DNA of 64,000 nucleotides from Sphingobacterium thalpophilum (lineage in GTDB: Bacteria > Bacteroidota > Bacteroidia > Sphingobacteriales > Sphingobacteriaceae): contig NZ_LR590484.1 in assembly GCF_901482695.1 (NCBI RefSeq), positions 310,001-374,000 of the forward strand. Direction: 5' to 3'. The notes beneath the pieces are model-generated. The model was given only the letters and a program-made list of their open reading frames with translations. It was not told the DNA's origin and searched no databases. This document shows positions 1 to 8,719 of the stretch, one piece after another. How positions within the stretch are numbered: the stretch's first letter is position 1; every line of letters begins with the position of its first letter. A program made the position numbers and the translations under genes.

Positions 1-371
1 TCGATCGCTTGCCTGGCATGCCAATGATCCGGCGTAGCAATAAGAACCAAGTCCAGTCGGTGGTCGGCAAGCATATCTCTATAATCTTGGTATAACTGTG
101 GATGCTGGCCAGATACTTGTCTTTTACTGATGAGCTGCCCTGCCTCCTCCAGATGTTTTTCGTCTACATCACAAACCGCAACGACATCCACATCACGAAC
201 TTGTATCAGTCTAAACAAATCGCTCTTTCCATACCAGCCAGCTCCAATAAGTCCAACTTTCATCCGCTTCGAAGGGGTAAGTGATAGACCTTTCGCTTGC
301 AAAGCCGATAACGTAAATAATGCACCGGTGCCTTGAATAAACTTTCTACGGTTTAGATGGTTTTCAATCAT
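1..371 (-). CDS. Gfo/Idh/MocA family oxidoreductase, N-terminal part (runs off the window)
   Basis: The minus strand reads from an ATG at 371 to the window edge without a stop, so only about 123 N-terminal residues are present. They begin MIENHLNRRKFIQGTG, a Tat-like RR-KF leader, followed by the Rossmann motif VGLIGAGWYG and the later segment VLIATPDHWHA, both typical of Gfo/Idh/MocA NAD(P)-dependent sugar or inositol dehydrogenases. The leader suggests export by Tat, as in many Bacteroidota members of this family. The substrate cannot be told from this fragment. The family call is firm; the rest of the gene lies outside the window. Confidence 0.85.
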   Translation of the reverse strand, partial: MIENHLNRRKFIQGTGALFTLSALQAKGLSLTPSKRMKVGLIGAGWYGKSDLFRLIQVRDVDVVAVCDVDEKHLEEAGQLISKRQVSGQHPQLYQDYRDMLADHRLDLVLIATPDHWHARQAI

Positions 372-696
372 GATAATCGGTTTTATCGTCAAGTATAAAG
401 ACAACAATTAACGTCCAATAATGTTTAAATGCTGTGCAGCCGATCATCTGCGCTCACCATCTAATCAACATCAGCTTGTATAACTGCAGCATTCTCCATA
501 AAAAAGCCCTAGAGCGGGGAACTCTAGGGTCTTAGCCATATATTAACCTATTTTATGAAAAGTATTTGCAGTATTAACGCAGTACTTTGTAAAATATTTT
601 GTCTGTCTTTGAAATTTTTTAAAAAAATTAAAAATGCTGCTCAGGACTGCTTCCAAAGTTTAGATCAGACTTCAAGAACCATCCATGTGTTTCACT
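372..696. other. Intergenic stretch with one terminator
   Basis: No convincing gene was seen. The stretch separates two minus-strand genes and holds the hairpin at 507-529. The rest is AT-rich with no recognisable site. Confidence 0.6.
501..529 (-). terminator. Rho-independent terminator (minus strand)
   Basis: An 8-bp perfect stem (CCCTAGAG / CTCTAGGG) with a 7-nt loop is followed, on the minus strand, by a T-tract (complement of 501-506). It would end transcripts of the DsbD-alpha-like gene whose stop is at 697. The loop core TTCCCCGC recurs in the hairpin at 1576-1612. Confidence 0.7.
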
Positions 697-1146
697 TTAT
701 TTGATGGTCACTGCAAACGCATAGTCATCAGGTGGGAGGCATTGAGAGGCATCACAGGCCTGCCATTCAACGGTTCCTCTCACAGTGGCTGTACCTTTTT
801 TCAAAGCCACCTTTTGCTGAAATATGACTTCGTTGGTAAAGTAACCCACGTCCATTTTGAAAACTTCTTCATGTTTTACTTTAGGTTTTGGTTCTGCCAT
901 TTTACCGACCAACGCATAATCAGCGCCTTTTGTAAAAGTGAAAGAAGTCGGAATGGGCCCGCCCTCCTTAACGTGCTGGGAATAGATATGCCAACCATTC
1001 TGGATACTGGCTTTAACATATACGACAGCCTCTTTGCTGTTTAATTTCTTGCTAGCCACGGTCCATTTTACGGGCCTGTGAATTTGAGCGAATGCTCCGG
1101 TCACTGCAAATATGACTGTGACCATTAACAATAAGAACTTTTTCAT
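697..1146 (-). CDS. DsbD alpha-domain-like periplasmic protein
   Basis: The 149-residue protein has a clear Sec signal peptide (residues 1-20, ending AFA|Q) and one immunoglobulin-like domain resembling the N-terminal domain of the disulfide reductase DsbD (DsbDα, Pfam 'DsbC' type). The two cysteines of the family are present as C131 and C136 in ACDASQCLPP, close to the DsbD pattern C-x5-C-x-PP. It lacks the membrane and thioredoxin parts of DsbD, as is common for Bacteroidota stand-alone versions. It probably passes electrons in the periplasm, but its partner is not encoded here. The minus-strand terminator at 501-529 follows it. Confidence 0.8.
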   Translation of the reverse strand: MKKFLLLMVTVIFAVTGAFAQIHRPVKWTVASKKLNSKEAVVYVKASIQNGWHIYSQHVKEGGPIPTSFTFTKGADYALVGKMAEPKPKVKHEEVFKMDVGYFTNEVIFQQKVALKKGTATVRGTVEWQACDASQCLPPDDYAFAVTIK

Positions 1147-1409
1147 TTTTTTATTATTGATTCGGTTTATTTCCTACTTTTTTTTCGCTCATTACTCTTC
1201 TTTTGCCTGTCTTTCTATAACTTTGGTTCGCTTCATCGCGAAACAGATGTAATAAGCTGTTATACGTTATAAATTTATATATACAATAATCGACATACGC
1301 CATATAAATTACAACAACACCCTTACATTACAAGAAATTTTATTGACAATCACACACTATTCAAAATAAAATCAGGTGTTATCTCAGAATTAGCACATTC
1401 CTTATATAT

Positions 1410-1612
1410 TTTTTTTGTTGTGATCATTTTACCCAGCCAATAGAGATAAATAGAGTTGAAGGTATAGAAGTGCAAACAACAAACATGTTACAGTTTAATA
1501 CGAGATATAAAGTTCTTTTGGCATAAAAATAGCAGTACATCAAGCTCATAATTTAGGTTAATAATTGGTTAGATTAAACGTTTGAAGTTCCCCGCTTCAA
1601 GCGTTTTTTTTA
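1410..1612 (+). ncRNA. Candidate small RNA ending in a strong terminator
   Basis: Inferred only from an orphan intrinsic terminator at 1576-1612 with no plus-strand reading frame in the 400 bp before it. The start given is approximate: it is placed after the T-rich run near 1410, and no clear TAnnTTTG box was found. No match to a known RNA family was recognised. Confidence 0.3.
1576..1612 (+). terminator. Rho-independent terminator (plus strand), orphan
   Basis: A roughly 12-bp stem (AAACGTTTGAAG with CTTCAAGCGTTT, one G-T pair) around a TTCCCCG loop, followed by a run of eight T. No coding gene on the plus strand precedes it. Confidence 0.75.
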
Positions 1613-1792
1613 TCAGCAGCAGATAGTTTCAAGCATCCAGTCTATGGTAAACATTTTTCAGCGAAAACCGTTAATTTAAGGACAATCAAGTGAACGACAC
1701 ATGTAAGGAGACGGAAGTTACAGACAAGGTATAAAATGGAGAACTGCAAAGAATACTGACAGACTGCTGTCATTCACTCCATTAACTTTGTA

Positions 1793-1800
1793 GTAGTAAT
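1793..1800 (+). promoter_or_regulatory. Bacteroidota -7 box for the DinB gene
   Basis: TAACTTTG matches the TAnnTTTG consensus and lies 62 bp before the ATG at 1863. Confidence 0.45.
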
Positions 1801-1862
1801 TAGGACAGGGTATATGGACAGTTAACATCTATTTACTAAAAATCAATTAAACAAGTTATAAG

Positions 1863-2360
1863 ATGAACACATTGGAACAATTAAAATCTGAACTTCAGAG
1901 TGAGTACGAGATTACTAAAAATTTCATTAACCTTTTTCCAGAAGGCAACAATGACTATGCCCCACATGTCAAGAGCATGAAAATGATGCCCTTAGCCACA
2001 CATCTAGTTGAAGTTTTTGAATGGCCTAACACCATTTTAAAAACTGCGGAACTTGATTTTGCGGCCGACGAGTATAAACCAACAGTTTTATCAAATAAAG
2101 CAGAGCTCGTCGCAAAACTAGAGCAGGATTTTGAGGCGGGAAAGAGAGCCTTAGACCATGCGCATGAGGAAGACTTATATCCCACTTGGACGATTAAAAA
2201 TGCAGGCCAAACTCTCGCAAGCTGGACGAAATATGGAGCCATCCGACATGCATTAAATCAGATTACACATCACCGTGCACAATTAGGTGTATACTACAGA
2301 TTGAATGACATCCCTTTGCCTTCAAGTTATGGTCCCTCCGCAGACTCACAAAGCTTTTAA
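1863..2360 (+). CDS. DinB family protein
   Basis: The 165-residue soluble protein has a DinB/YfiT-like four-helix bundle. Metal ligands of the family are visible: an early His in MPLATHLVEVFEWP (about residue 47) and the C-terminal NQITHHRAQLGVYYR motif near residues 136-150. Bacteroidota carry many such proteins, often as thiol-dependent transferases or detoxification enzymes of unknown substrate. It is transcribed alone, with a -7 box at 1793-1800 and a terminator at 2403-2427. The family call is firm; the reaction is unknown. Confidence 0.85.
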   Translation: MNTLEQLKSELQSEYEITKNFINLFPEGNNDYAPHVKSMKMMPLATHLVEVFEWPNTILKTAELDFAADEYKPTVLSNKAELVAKLEQDFEAGKRALDHAHEEDLYPTWTIKNAGQTLASWTKYGAIRHALNQITHHRAQLGVYYRLNDIPLPSSYGPSADSQSF

Positions 2361-2402
2361 AGAATTTATGTCTAACGTTTAAAACTCATACCGGAAAAGC
2401 TA

Positions 2403-2427
2403 AGGCTCGGGTTAGTACCCTGAGCCT
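2403..2427. terminator. Terminator hairpin between convergent genes
   Basis: AGGCTCGGG pairs with CCCTGAGCCT around TTAGTA (one bulged T). It lies between the ends of the DinB gene (plus) and the 2-hydroxyacid dehydrogenase gene (minus) and can serve both. Confidence 0.6.
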
Positions 2428-2471
2428 CCAATTTTCGTTTGATTACACCTGATTTCCGATGGCACTGGTCA

Positions 2472-3398
2472 TCAGTACCCCTTTTTCCGCGACACCTCAT
2501 TGAGCAAGGGTTGATTATGCATCATCCTTTTATAATTCTCAACCACTTGGCCTACCGACGATTTTATATTCGTACGGCTCGCCACATGCGGAGTAAGAAA
2601 TAGGTTTTTAGCTTGCCAGAAAGGATGTTCTTCAGGCAATGGTTCGTGCTGAAATACATCGAGATAAGCTGCTTTTATATTCCCACTGTCCATGGCTTCC
2701 AATAAATCTCTATCGACCACATGCCCTCCACGCCCGACGTTAAGCAGAACAGTACCGGGCCCACAGGCTTGAAAAAAGTAGCCATTTAATATTCCGCTCG
2801 TATCGGCTGTAAGAGGCAGGATATTGATAATAAAATCGGCGTCTCGAACGGATTCATACAATGAACCTTGTCCAGAAAAGCACGCTATTCCTTCCAGATC
2901 CTTCGGCGAACTTGACCAGCCTCGCACATTAAATCCGAAACGGACTAAACCGGTTGCTACATAGCTGCCTATTTTACCCAGACCTAAAACCGTCACTGTA
3001 ACATCTTCAATAGTCTGATATTCCTGCGGACGCCATCGTTTCAAACATTTATCTGAAAAGTAATCTGGAAAGTTTTTCATAGAACTCAGGATACAGGTTA
3101 AGACATGTTCCAACATATCTTTTTGTAGCATGGGGTCCACTATTTTACATATGGTAACCTGCTCGGGTAACAAATCTAAATACAGATGATCCACCCCCGC
3201 TCCCGCTGACTGTATTACCTTTAAGTTGGGAAATTGATTATGATACCCCTGATCAGGCTTCCACGCCAGAATAAAATCCACTGTTTTGAAATCTTCTATA
3301 TGGGGATAAATCTCAACTTTTGTTCCCGGTAGCAAGTTTAGGATCTCCGTTTTCCAATCGTTTGAACGTATACCACTAATGACTAATGCAATACTCAT
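2472..3398 (-). CDS. D-2-hydroxyacid dehydrogenase (glyoxylate/hydroxypyruvate reductase A-like)
   Basis: The 308-residue protein is a D-isomer-specific 2-hydroxyacid dehydrogenase. The NAD(P) fold motif VTVLGLGKIGSYVA is near residue 130, the substrate-binding LLNVGRGGHVVD segment near 220, and the catalytic His in FLTPHVASRT near 270. The order and length resemble GhrA, which reduces glyoxylate and hydroxypyruvate with NADPH in the cytoplasm. The gene stands alone, with a -7 box at 3416-3423. Substrate assignment is by family only. Confidence 0.85.
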   Translation of the reverse strand: MSIALVISGIRSNDWKTEILNLLPGTKVEIYPHIEDFKTVDFILAWKPDQGYHNQFPNLKVIQSAGAGVDHLYLDLLPEQVTICKIVDPMLQKDMLEHVLTCILSSMKNFPDYFSDKCLKRWRPQEYQTIEDVTVTVLGLGKIGSYVATGLVRFGFNVRGWSSSPKDLEGIACFSGQGSLYESVRDADFIINILPLTADTSGILNGYFFQACGPGTVLLNVGRGGHVVDRDLLEAMDSGNIKAAYLDVFQHEPLPEEHPFWQAKNLFLTPHVASRTNIKSSVGQVVENYKRMMHNQPLLNEVSRKKGY

Positions 3399-3415
3399 AT
3401 TTCAATCTTATAACC

Positions 3416-3423
3416 CAAAAGTA
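3416..3423 (-). promoter_or_regulatory. Bacteroidota -7 box for the 2-hydroxyacid dehydrogenase
   Basis: The minus strand reads TACTTTTG, matching TAnnTTTG, 18 bp upstream of the ATG at 3398. Confidence 0.45.
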
Positions 3424-3475
3424 CAAATTTGTGTTGGCATAGCTTTTGCCAAACGCTCCGTATAAATGACTAACT

Positions 3476-4243
3476 ATGAAAATAAATTCCATTATCGCTG
3501 CGTTAGCAACTGTGTCGTTGCTGGGCAGCTGTAGTTCGGACGATACGCCGTCTACACAAAGAACTCCTGTAACTATTAAAATTACCGATGCCCCCGCCTA
3601 TTACGATGCGATCGAGTTAAACATTGACGAGATTGAAATCCGTACAACTTCTGGTAGCGAAAGCATTGATGTCGATGGAGGACCATTTAATATCCTAAAC
3701 TACACGATGGGAAAGGATACTGTTATTGCCGGAGATGATGTCCCTTCAGGCATGATCCAGGAAATTAGGCTAAAACTCGAGGACGAAGGTAATCAGATAT
3801 GGGTAGATGGTGTTGCGCACCCGCTCAATACGCCCAGTGGACAATCTTCCGGCGTGAAGATTAAAATTCAGGACGAATTGATCCCTAACGTCGCCTACAC
3901 ACTCTTACTTGATTTTGACGCATCAAAATCCATTGTAAGGACTGGCAATGGACGATATCTACTGAAGCCCGTCATTCGTGCAATTCCGGTGGCTACCTCG
4001 GGTGCTATCAGCGGTACTGTGAGTCCTGCAGCTTCATTAGCCCATGTTTTTGCGATCAATGGCACGGACACTGTGGGGACGTTGGCCAATGACGCAGGCA
4101 AATTCTATTTTCCCGGCATGCCCGAAGGGACATATAAGGTTAAGGTGGAACCTTCAGTAGAAAGCTATAACACCACCATTAAAGAGGACGTGCAGGTCGT
4201 TAAAGGAAGTGTAACAGACGTCGGTATCATCAACGTCCAGTAG
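3476..4243 (+). CDS. DUF4382 lipoprotein with carboxypeptidase-regulatory-like domain
   Basis: The 255-residue protein starts with a lipoprotein signal (lipobox LLGSC, Cys19) followed by SSDD. Residues about 32-165 form a DUF4382 domain (ITDAPAYYDAIELNIDEIEI, then VPSGMIQEIRLKL). Residues about 180-255 form a beta-sandwich of the carboxypeptidase-regulatory type (SGTVSPAASLAHVFAI ... FYFPGMPEGTYKVKVEP). It is probably anchored to the outer membrane or periplasmic face; no enzymatic role is known for the family. It is followed by the terminator at 4257-4279. Confidence 0.85.
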   Translation: MKINSIIAALATVSLLGSCSSDDTPSTQRTPVTIKITDAPAYYDAIELNIDEIEIRTTSGSESIDVDGGPFNILNYTMGKDTVIAGDDVPSGMIQEIRLKLEDEGNQIWVDGVAHPLNTPSGQSSGVKIKIQDELIPNVAYTLLLDFDASKSIVRTGNGRYLLKPVIRAIPVATSGAISGTVSPAASLAHVFAINGTDTVGTLANDAGKFYFPGMPEGTYKVKVEPSVESYNTTIKEDVQVVKGSVTDVGIINVQ

Positions 4244-4256
4244 ATAACTTTAAACG

Positions 4257-4279
4257 AAGGGGCTACCAAGCCCCTTTTT
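4257..4279 (+). terminator. Rho-independent terminator after the DUF4382 gene
   Basis: AAGGGGCT / AGCCCCTT stem with an ACCA loop, running into TTTTT. Confidence 0.8.
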
Positions 4280-4324
4280 GTTTGGCTTCATACCAGCTAA
4301 AAGCGTCTGAAACACATCTCAAAT

Positions 4325-4726
4325 TCACAGACTGTCTATTAGGTACCAGCCCAATAATAGTCCGATAGTGAGCATGCATGAGGCGATCAGCGCAATCCCA
4401 TACGAACCATAAGTAAACGTCTCCTCCTCTATCTGTTTGGCTACCTTCCGATATTTAAGGTAGGCCAATACCACAGTAGCAGCCCCGATCAATACAACCG
4501 AGACGCCTACGACTCCTGAATACTCATGTTCTATATCAATCTTCGATCCGGTGTTCAGCATCAATGTAATCTGCCGAATAAATAAGGAGAATTTGACAAC
4601 AACAAACCCGAACCCCATAATACCGAGACTTGTCGTAATCCATGCCAAAAATGTACGTTCATTGGCCAGGTGGTCATTTATTTTTTTTGAAATATCTTTC
4701 TCTATCATCGAATCAGTATTAAACAA
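4325..4726 (-). CDS. DUF202 / YidH-like inner-membrane protein
   Basis: The 133-residue protein has the DUF202 signature NDHLANERTFLAWITTSLGIMG in its first half. It has three predicted membrane helices (about residues 27-47, 69-90 and 108-130). This family of small inner-membrane proteins (E. coli YidH/YidG) has no defined function. The start could also be the second Met (MIEKDI). The gene stands alone. Confidence 0.85.
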   Translation of the reverse strand: MFNTDSMIEKDISKKINDHLANERTFLAWITTSLGIMGFGFVVVKFSLFIRQITLMLNTGSKIDIEHEYSGVVGVSVVLIGAATVVLAYLKYRKVAKQIEEETFTYGSYGIALIASCMLTIGLLLGWYLIDSL

Positions 4727-4947
4727 TCTCTTAACGTAATATCAATAAACCATGTTCCCAGCAATATTGTTTAAAATTGGTGGTGTTTTCGTTCATCTCT
4801 GTAAAAAATATCCTCTTTTGTTTCGCTAAAAGTAGATCAATGTTGTTTATCTTTAGTTGGGCTAACCAAAATTATGAGAACAGTAGCCTCGAAGGGACAG
4901 CCAATACGACGGTTAACCAATAGTCTAGACTAGATGAACAGTATAAT

Positions 4948-5505
4948 ATGAATTTTTTAAACTTCTTGAAAGGCACAAACGGTTTAAGGCAAATAGATGT
5001 CAGTGAAGATGAAGATTTCATTGACCTACAGCTGGTCATCGTCAGATACTGGAAAGATGAGGATCATAACCACACAATTCAGGCAAAGGGTCTGTGGGGA
5101 AAACAGACTGTGGGGGTAGAAATCGGCATCCGTCACGACATGAAATTAGGGATAGTGAATACTGAAGTGGACCGTAAAAGATTCTACAAAGAAGGAATAT
5201 GGTTTCGTTCCATAGGAGAATTAAGTGACAATTTCACCAAGGCACTAAGTACAATGTTTAAAGCAGAATCAACAGATTCCAGGATGTGCAGTTCTGTGGC
5301 ATCCCTGGCCTTTGTACTTAGTGGTCACCCCGAATATTTTGAAGAGGATTACATCAAAACGAAAGTCTTCTTTGACCAAGCCAATGAAAAGCAACAATAT
5401 GCTGAATGGTATATTAATATAGATCTCAAGAACAAAATACTTGAACTAAGAGAAAAAGACCCCCAATACAGAAAAAATATTATTAATATACTGACGAATG
5501 CGTAG
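4948..5505 (+). CDS. Hypothetical protein (185 aa)
   Basis: A soluble 185-residue protein with no signal peptide or membrane helix and no family I recognise. It is charged and has an N-terminal half rich in beta-strand patterns (DFIDLQLVIVRYWKDEDHNH) and a helical C-terminal half (KQQYAEWYINIDLKNKILEL). The frame is open throughout. The next gene, an AraC regulator, starts 64 bp later on the same strand, but nothing shows that they work together. Confidence 0.6.
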   Translation: MNFLNFLKGTNGLRQIDVSEDEDFIDLQLVIVRYWKDEDHNHTIQAKGLWGKQTVGVEIGIRHDMKLGIVNTEVDRKRFYKEGIWFRSIGELSDNFTKALSTMFKAESTDSRMCSSVASLAFVLSGHPEYFEEDYIKTKVFFDQANEKQQYAEWYINIDLKNKILELREKDPQYRKNIINILTNA

Positions 5506-5569
5506 ATTTGAACGGATTCATTTGCTTTAAGCAGGGATTAAAAAATAGATCATTCAATGTCTAAAAAAA

Positions 5570-6424
5570 ATGCCGAAAAAAAACGCTCCCATCCCATTAC
5601 ATCTATTTCCAGAAGAGTTTAAACCGGGAATCGTAATAAAGAAAACGGCTGTCAAAAATTTACCTGTGAATCGCTTGGACGAAGCACATCGAGATGATTA
5701 TTATCTATTTCTAATCCTGGAAAAAGGAACAGGTCTATTTGAGATCGATTTTCAGCAATTTCACCTCGGTTCGTCCTCCGTTATGATCATCCAACCTTAT
5801 CAGGTTCATCGCGGTATAGCTATGGATTATAACGCGTTCTCGGTGCTCATGATAAGTACAGAGAACATAAATCCTGACTATGTCAACCTATTGAAGGACA
5901 TCGGACCAATTCAGCCTCTTGCCCTTGCCCAGGATACCTTCAAAGTATTGACTGACATTGTCGATCTGTGTCTGCTGCTGAGCGATAGACAACGTGAAAA
6001 ATTATACACTTCCTTGTTGACAGATAGCTGCAACACCTTAGTGGCATTTATTATTTCACAGTATTTAATGAAATCAAGGAAAGCCGAACCTCAGAACAGG
6101 ACTGAAATCGTGTGGAAAGAATTTAAGGTTCTATTGGAAAGCGATTTCATTCAAACAAAACAGCCGATGCACTATGCGGAAAAACTCAAAATATCCCCCG
6201 CATATCTTAACGAATGCGTTAAAAGATCGACGGGGAAACCAGTTTCTTATCATATCCAGCAACGCGTAATTCTTGAAGCCAAACGCTTACTCTATCATTC
6301 CAACCAATCCATTAAGGAAATTGCCACCACCCTCGGATATGAGGACTACCACTATTTTTGCCGTGTCTTTGCTAAGGCTGTTGGCGTGACAGCATCGGCA
6401 TTTAGAAAACGAAACCTCGAATAG
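5570..6424 (+). CDS. AraC family transcriptional regulator
   Basis: The 284-residue protein has an N-terminal cupin-like ligand domain (about residues 30-110, YYLFLILEKGTGLFEID ... VMIIQPYQVHRG) and a C-terminal double helix-turn-helix of the AraC type (about residues 180-282, MHYAEKLKISPAYLNECVKR and SIKEIATTLGYEDYHYFCRVF). It lies 75 bp upstream of the siderophore-interacting protein gene on the same strand, which makes that gene and the small ORF after it the likely targets. The inducer is unknown; an iron or siderophore link is inferred from context. Confidence 0.88.
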   Translation: MPKKNAPIPLHLFPEEFKPGIVIKKTAVKNLPVNRLDEAHRDDYYLFLILEKGTGLFEIDFQQFHLGSSSVMIIQPYQVHRGIAMDYNAFSVLMISTENINPDYVNLLKDIGPIQPLALAQDTFKVLTDIVDLCLLLSDRQREKLYTSLLTDSCNTLVAFIISQYLMKSRKAEPQNRTEIVWKEFKVLLESDFIQTKQPMHYAEKLKISPAYLNECVKRSTGKPVSYHIQQRVILEAKRLLYHSNQSIKEIATTLGYEDYHYFCRVFAKAVGVTASAFRKRNLE

Positions 6425-6499
6425 TCCAACACTTACCGCTGTTTATCCCTTTTTGCAATCGAGAGATTGGCATTTCTTTGTATCATAAATTTTAACGTT

Positions 6500-7222
6500 A
6501 TGCCAACAGCTCCCAAATGGATAAACGACGTATTAGAAAAAATAGCACCATCTTTAATGCGTGAAGTCGCCGTTATAGACAGTCTTTATCTGAATGCGCA
6601 CATCAAAAAAATAATACTGAAGGGTGATTTTCCTGATTTAAAGTTCGAGCCCAACTTTACCATTGCTTTCCGTGTGAATGCAACTGATTCACGACACTAT
6701 ACCGTGTCCTATGGTGATGCCAACACCGGTATCATAGAGGTAATCGTGCATCTTCATGGAAATGCTGTAGGGGCCAACTTTGTGGATCAGCTGCCGGTAG
6801 GCACGAAAAACATGAAAATCGCTGTTTTGGGATGCCCTAAATTTTATAACCCCAATACGCAACGTCATATCGTTGTTGGCGATGAGACATCATTGGGTCT
6901 CATGGTAAGTTTATTGGCTGCCTTCGAAAAAAACAACAATCTTTTCCAATTTCTAATCGAACTGGACGATGAAAATTTGGAAATACCAGCGTTGCTGGGC
7001 CTAAAAAATTACACTGTTTTCTCCAAACATGGTGTTTTTAGGAACGAAGACAGGATTCGGCAGCTCCCAGTTTTTAAGGATCATAAATGGGAAGAATCAA
7101 ATATACTACTAAGCGGAAATGTCAGGTCCTTGCAAAATTTTAGAAAGGTGCTTAAAACCAGTAAACACCGTGGAAAAATTTACGCGAAGGGATTCTGGAT
7201 GGAAGGAAAAAAAGGTTTATAA
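6500..7222 (+). CDS. Siderophore-interacting flavoreductase (SIP/ViuB-like)
   Basis: A 240-residue protein from the ATG at 6500; an upstream in-frame start at 6467 would add 11 unlikely residues. It resembles the FAD-dependent ferric-siderophore reductases of the SIP/ViuB family. A flavin domain with RHYTVSYGD and VIVHLHG in place of the usual R-x-Y-T and HG motifs comes first. Then comes the NAD(P)H domain with the hallmark VVGDETSLG (usually GDETALPA) and a C-terminal YAKGFWMEGKKG, matching the family's final YWR-G. Its role would be cytoplasmic reduction of ferric siderophores to release iron. It lies between an AraC regulator and a 130-aa unknown ORF. Confidence 0.72.
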   Translation: MPTAPKWINDVLEKIAPSLMREVAVIDSLYLNAHIKKIILKGDFPDLKFEPNFTIAFRVNATDSRHYTVSYGDANTGIIEVIVHLHGNAVGANFVDQLPVGTKNMKIAVLGCPKFYNPNTQRHIVVGDETSLGLMVSLLAAFEKNNNLFQFLIELDDENLEIPALLGLKNYTVFSKHGVFRNEDRIRQLPVFKDHKWEESNILLSGNVRSLQNFRKVLKTSKHRGKIYAKGFWMEGKKGL

Positions 7223-7239
7223 AAAAAAAGTAATCGATA

Positions 7240-7632
7240 ATGAAATATTTTATGGCCGACCCCGCGGGCCAACCAACGAATGAGCTGTTTTTTGAGCTAG
7301 CAAACTTCTTATGGGACAATGGAAACGACGTCTTTATCGCAAGCAATATCATCTGTAACTGTAAAGAGATAGACGCGAAGCAATTTGACTATACGGTCTC
7401 ATTAGTACTTCAGCATAATAGCATAGAGACTCTCTTTGCTACTCATCATTCTATCATATGTACCTACTTTAATCAGGTACCTCAAAACATCCCTGCATTG
7501 ATTGTTGCAAACGATGGAATTTACACCGATTCCATACCTTATCCTTACAAAATCTTTGCTATGGAAGGATTGAACCAATCGACCTTGGCACAATTCTTCG
7601 ACTGGTGCCGGAAATTTAACTTTTTCATTTAG
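7240..7632 (+). CDS. Hypothetical protein downstream of the SIP gene
   Basis: A 130-residue soluble protein that starts 17 bp after the SIP gene, so it is probably co-transcribed with it. The text alternates hydrophobic beta-like segments (NDVFIASNIICNC, IPALIVANDGIYT) with helices, and two cysteines lie close together near residue 41. I recognise no family. A role beside the ferric reductase is only a guess from position. Confidence 0.6.
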   Translation: MKYFMADPAGQPTNELFFELANFLWDNGNDVFIASNIICNCKEIDAKQFDYTVSLVLQHNSIETLFATHHSIICTYFNQVPQNIPALIVANDGIYTDSIPYPYKIFAMEGLNQSTLAQFFDWCRKFNFFI

Positions 7633-7788
7633 TAATAATGCACGGAACAGATTAGATATAAGCGCCTGATCTTGACATATGAACAAAAAAGCGTATTTTT
7701 TACCCGAAACAAAACCCGTATTTTACCCATGATGCTCGTATTTATTTTTTGTTAATTTAGCCGAACCTTTTTTCAAAAACACGGTAAG

Positions 7789-8157
7789 ATGGCAAATAAA
7801 ACAATACTTATGCTCGACGATGATAGGCATGTTCTTGAAATATGTTCGATTATTCTCGAAACAAACGGTTACCATGTTGAAGTATCAGAAACCTCTCACG
7901 ATATCATAGAAAAAGTGGAAGCAGTGCAACCAGATCTTATATTGATGGACAATTGGATTCCAAAGATTGGTGGAATAGAGGCTACACGACTTCTCAAGTC
8001 ACACCCAACCTTCCGCGATATCCCTGTTATCTACCTTTCTGCAAATACCGATATTGAGCAACTCGCCCTGCAGGCTGGTGCGGACAGCTATTTGGCAAAA
8101 CCATTTAATCTGGAAGACTTAGAGAACATGGTCGCCGATCTGCTTTGTTGTTCATAA
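7789..8157 (+). CDS. Single-domain response regulator (CheY-like)
   Basis: The 122-residue receiver domain has no output domain. The acidic pocket DDD (residues 10-12), phospho-acceptor D54 (LILMDNW), the Ser/Thr in YLSANTD and K105 (YLAKPF) are all present. It lies 870 bp upstream of the LOV histidine kinase on the same strand, with an oppositely oriented DUF2383 gene between. Together with the second receiver directly after the kinase it suggests a phosphorelay or two competing acceptors. The transcription unit appears separate. Confidence 0.9.
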   Translation: MANKTILMLDDDRHVLEICSIILETNGYHVEVSETSHDIIEKVEAVQPDLILMDNWIPKIGGIEATRLLKSHPTFRDIPVIYLSANTDIEQLALQAGADSYLAKPFNLEDLENMVADLLCCS

Positions 8158-8248
8158 TAAGAACGCTAAACTTACGCGTAAATAGTAAAGGGGAATGCTT
8201 CCCCCTTACTCAACTGAATCACTTATAAAAATATGGAAATACGTATCG

Positions 8249-8719
8249 TCAATTATCAAGCTCGTTTTCACGCATCACCTTGATTGTATTATAGGCATCT
8301 AACTGTTTGTTTAATTGCATTCTTATTAAATTCGTCACATTTACCGATATTTGGTCACTATCCTCAGCCAGGGTTCTTTGATAGCTTTCCTTGAAAGCAT
8401 CTTCTCCTTTTTCACAGCTTTCGAGTAAACTTTTCCTGTCGTTGCCCGATATGCTAACTTTAATGCTCATCCATAAACGAAAGAGCTTTCCGCTTATCAT
8501 AGTATCTTCAGAAGGCTCTTTACCAGCAAGCCTATCATATGGCGACAGCTCCGCTACAAACTGTTCAGATTGCGCAATATGGCGTCTGAAAATTTCATCT
8601 AAATCGCGGATCTCCAATTTTTTTGCCAACGTTAGCGCATCCTTATAACCTTCAATCCGATCATTGTTGATTTTAATCAGGTCATTGATGATGGCTGGAT
8701 TGTTTATTTGTATGTCCAT
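8249..8719 (-). CDS. DUF2383 / PA2169-family four-helix-bundle protein
   Basis: A 156-residue protein from the ATG at 8719 (MDIQINN); the open frame extends 10 codons further, but the family starts here. It is a ferritin-like four-helix bundle of the DUF2383 type: NDLIKINNDRIEGYKDALTLA at the start and KGEDAFKESYQRTLAED in the middle. Such proteins are often linked to general stress responses in Bacteroidota; the biochemical role is not known. It stands between the two signalling units on the opposite strand. Confidence 0.82.
   Translation of the reverse strand: MDIQINNPAIINDLIKINNDRIEGYKDALTLAKKLEIRDLDEIFRRHIAQSEQFVAELSPYDRLAGKEPSEDTMISGKLFRLWMSIKVSISGNDRKSLLESCEKGEDAFKESYQRTLAEDSDQISVNVTNLIRMQLNKQLDAYNTIKVMRENELDN

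Larger units (their letters stand above)
1147..1862. other. Long intergenic region, possible small-RNA gene
   Basis: About 700 bp without a protein gene. The left half is very AT-rich. A strong plus-strand terminator at 1576-1612 has no coding sequence upstream of it on that strand, which points to a short non-coding transcript. A -7 box at 1793-1800 serves the DinB gene. Confidence 0.5.
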
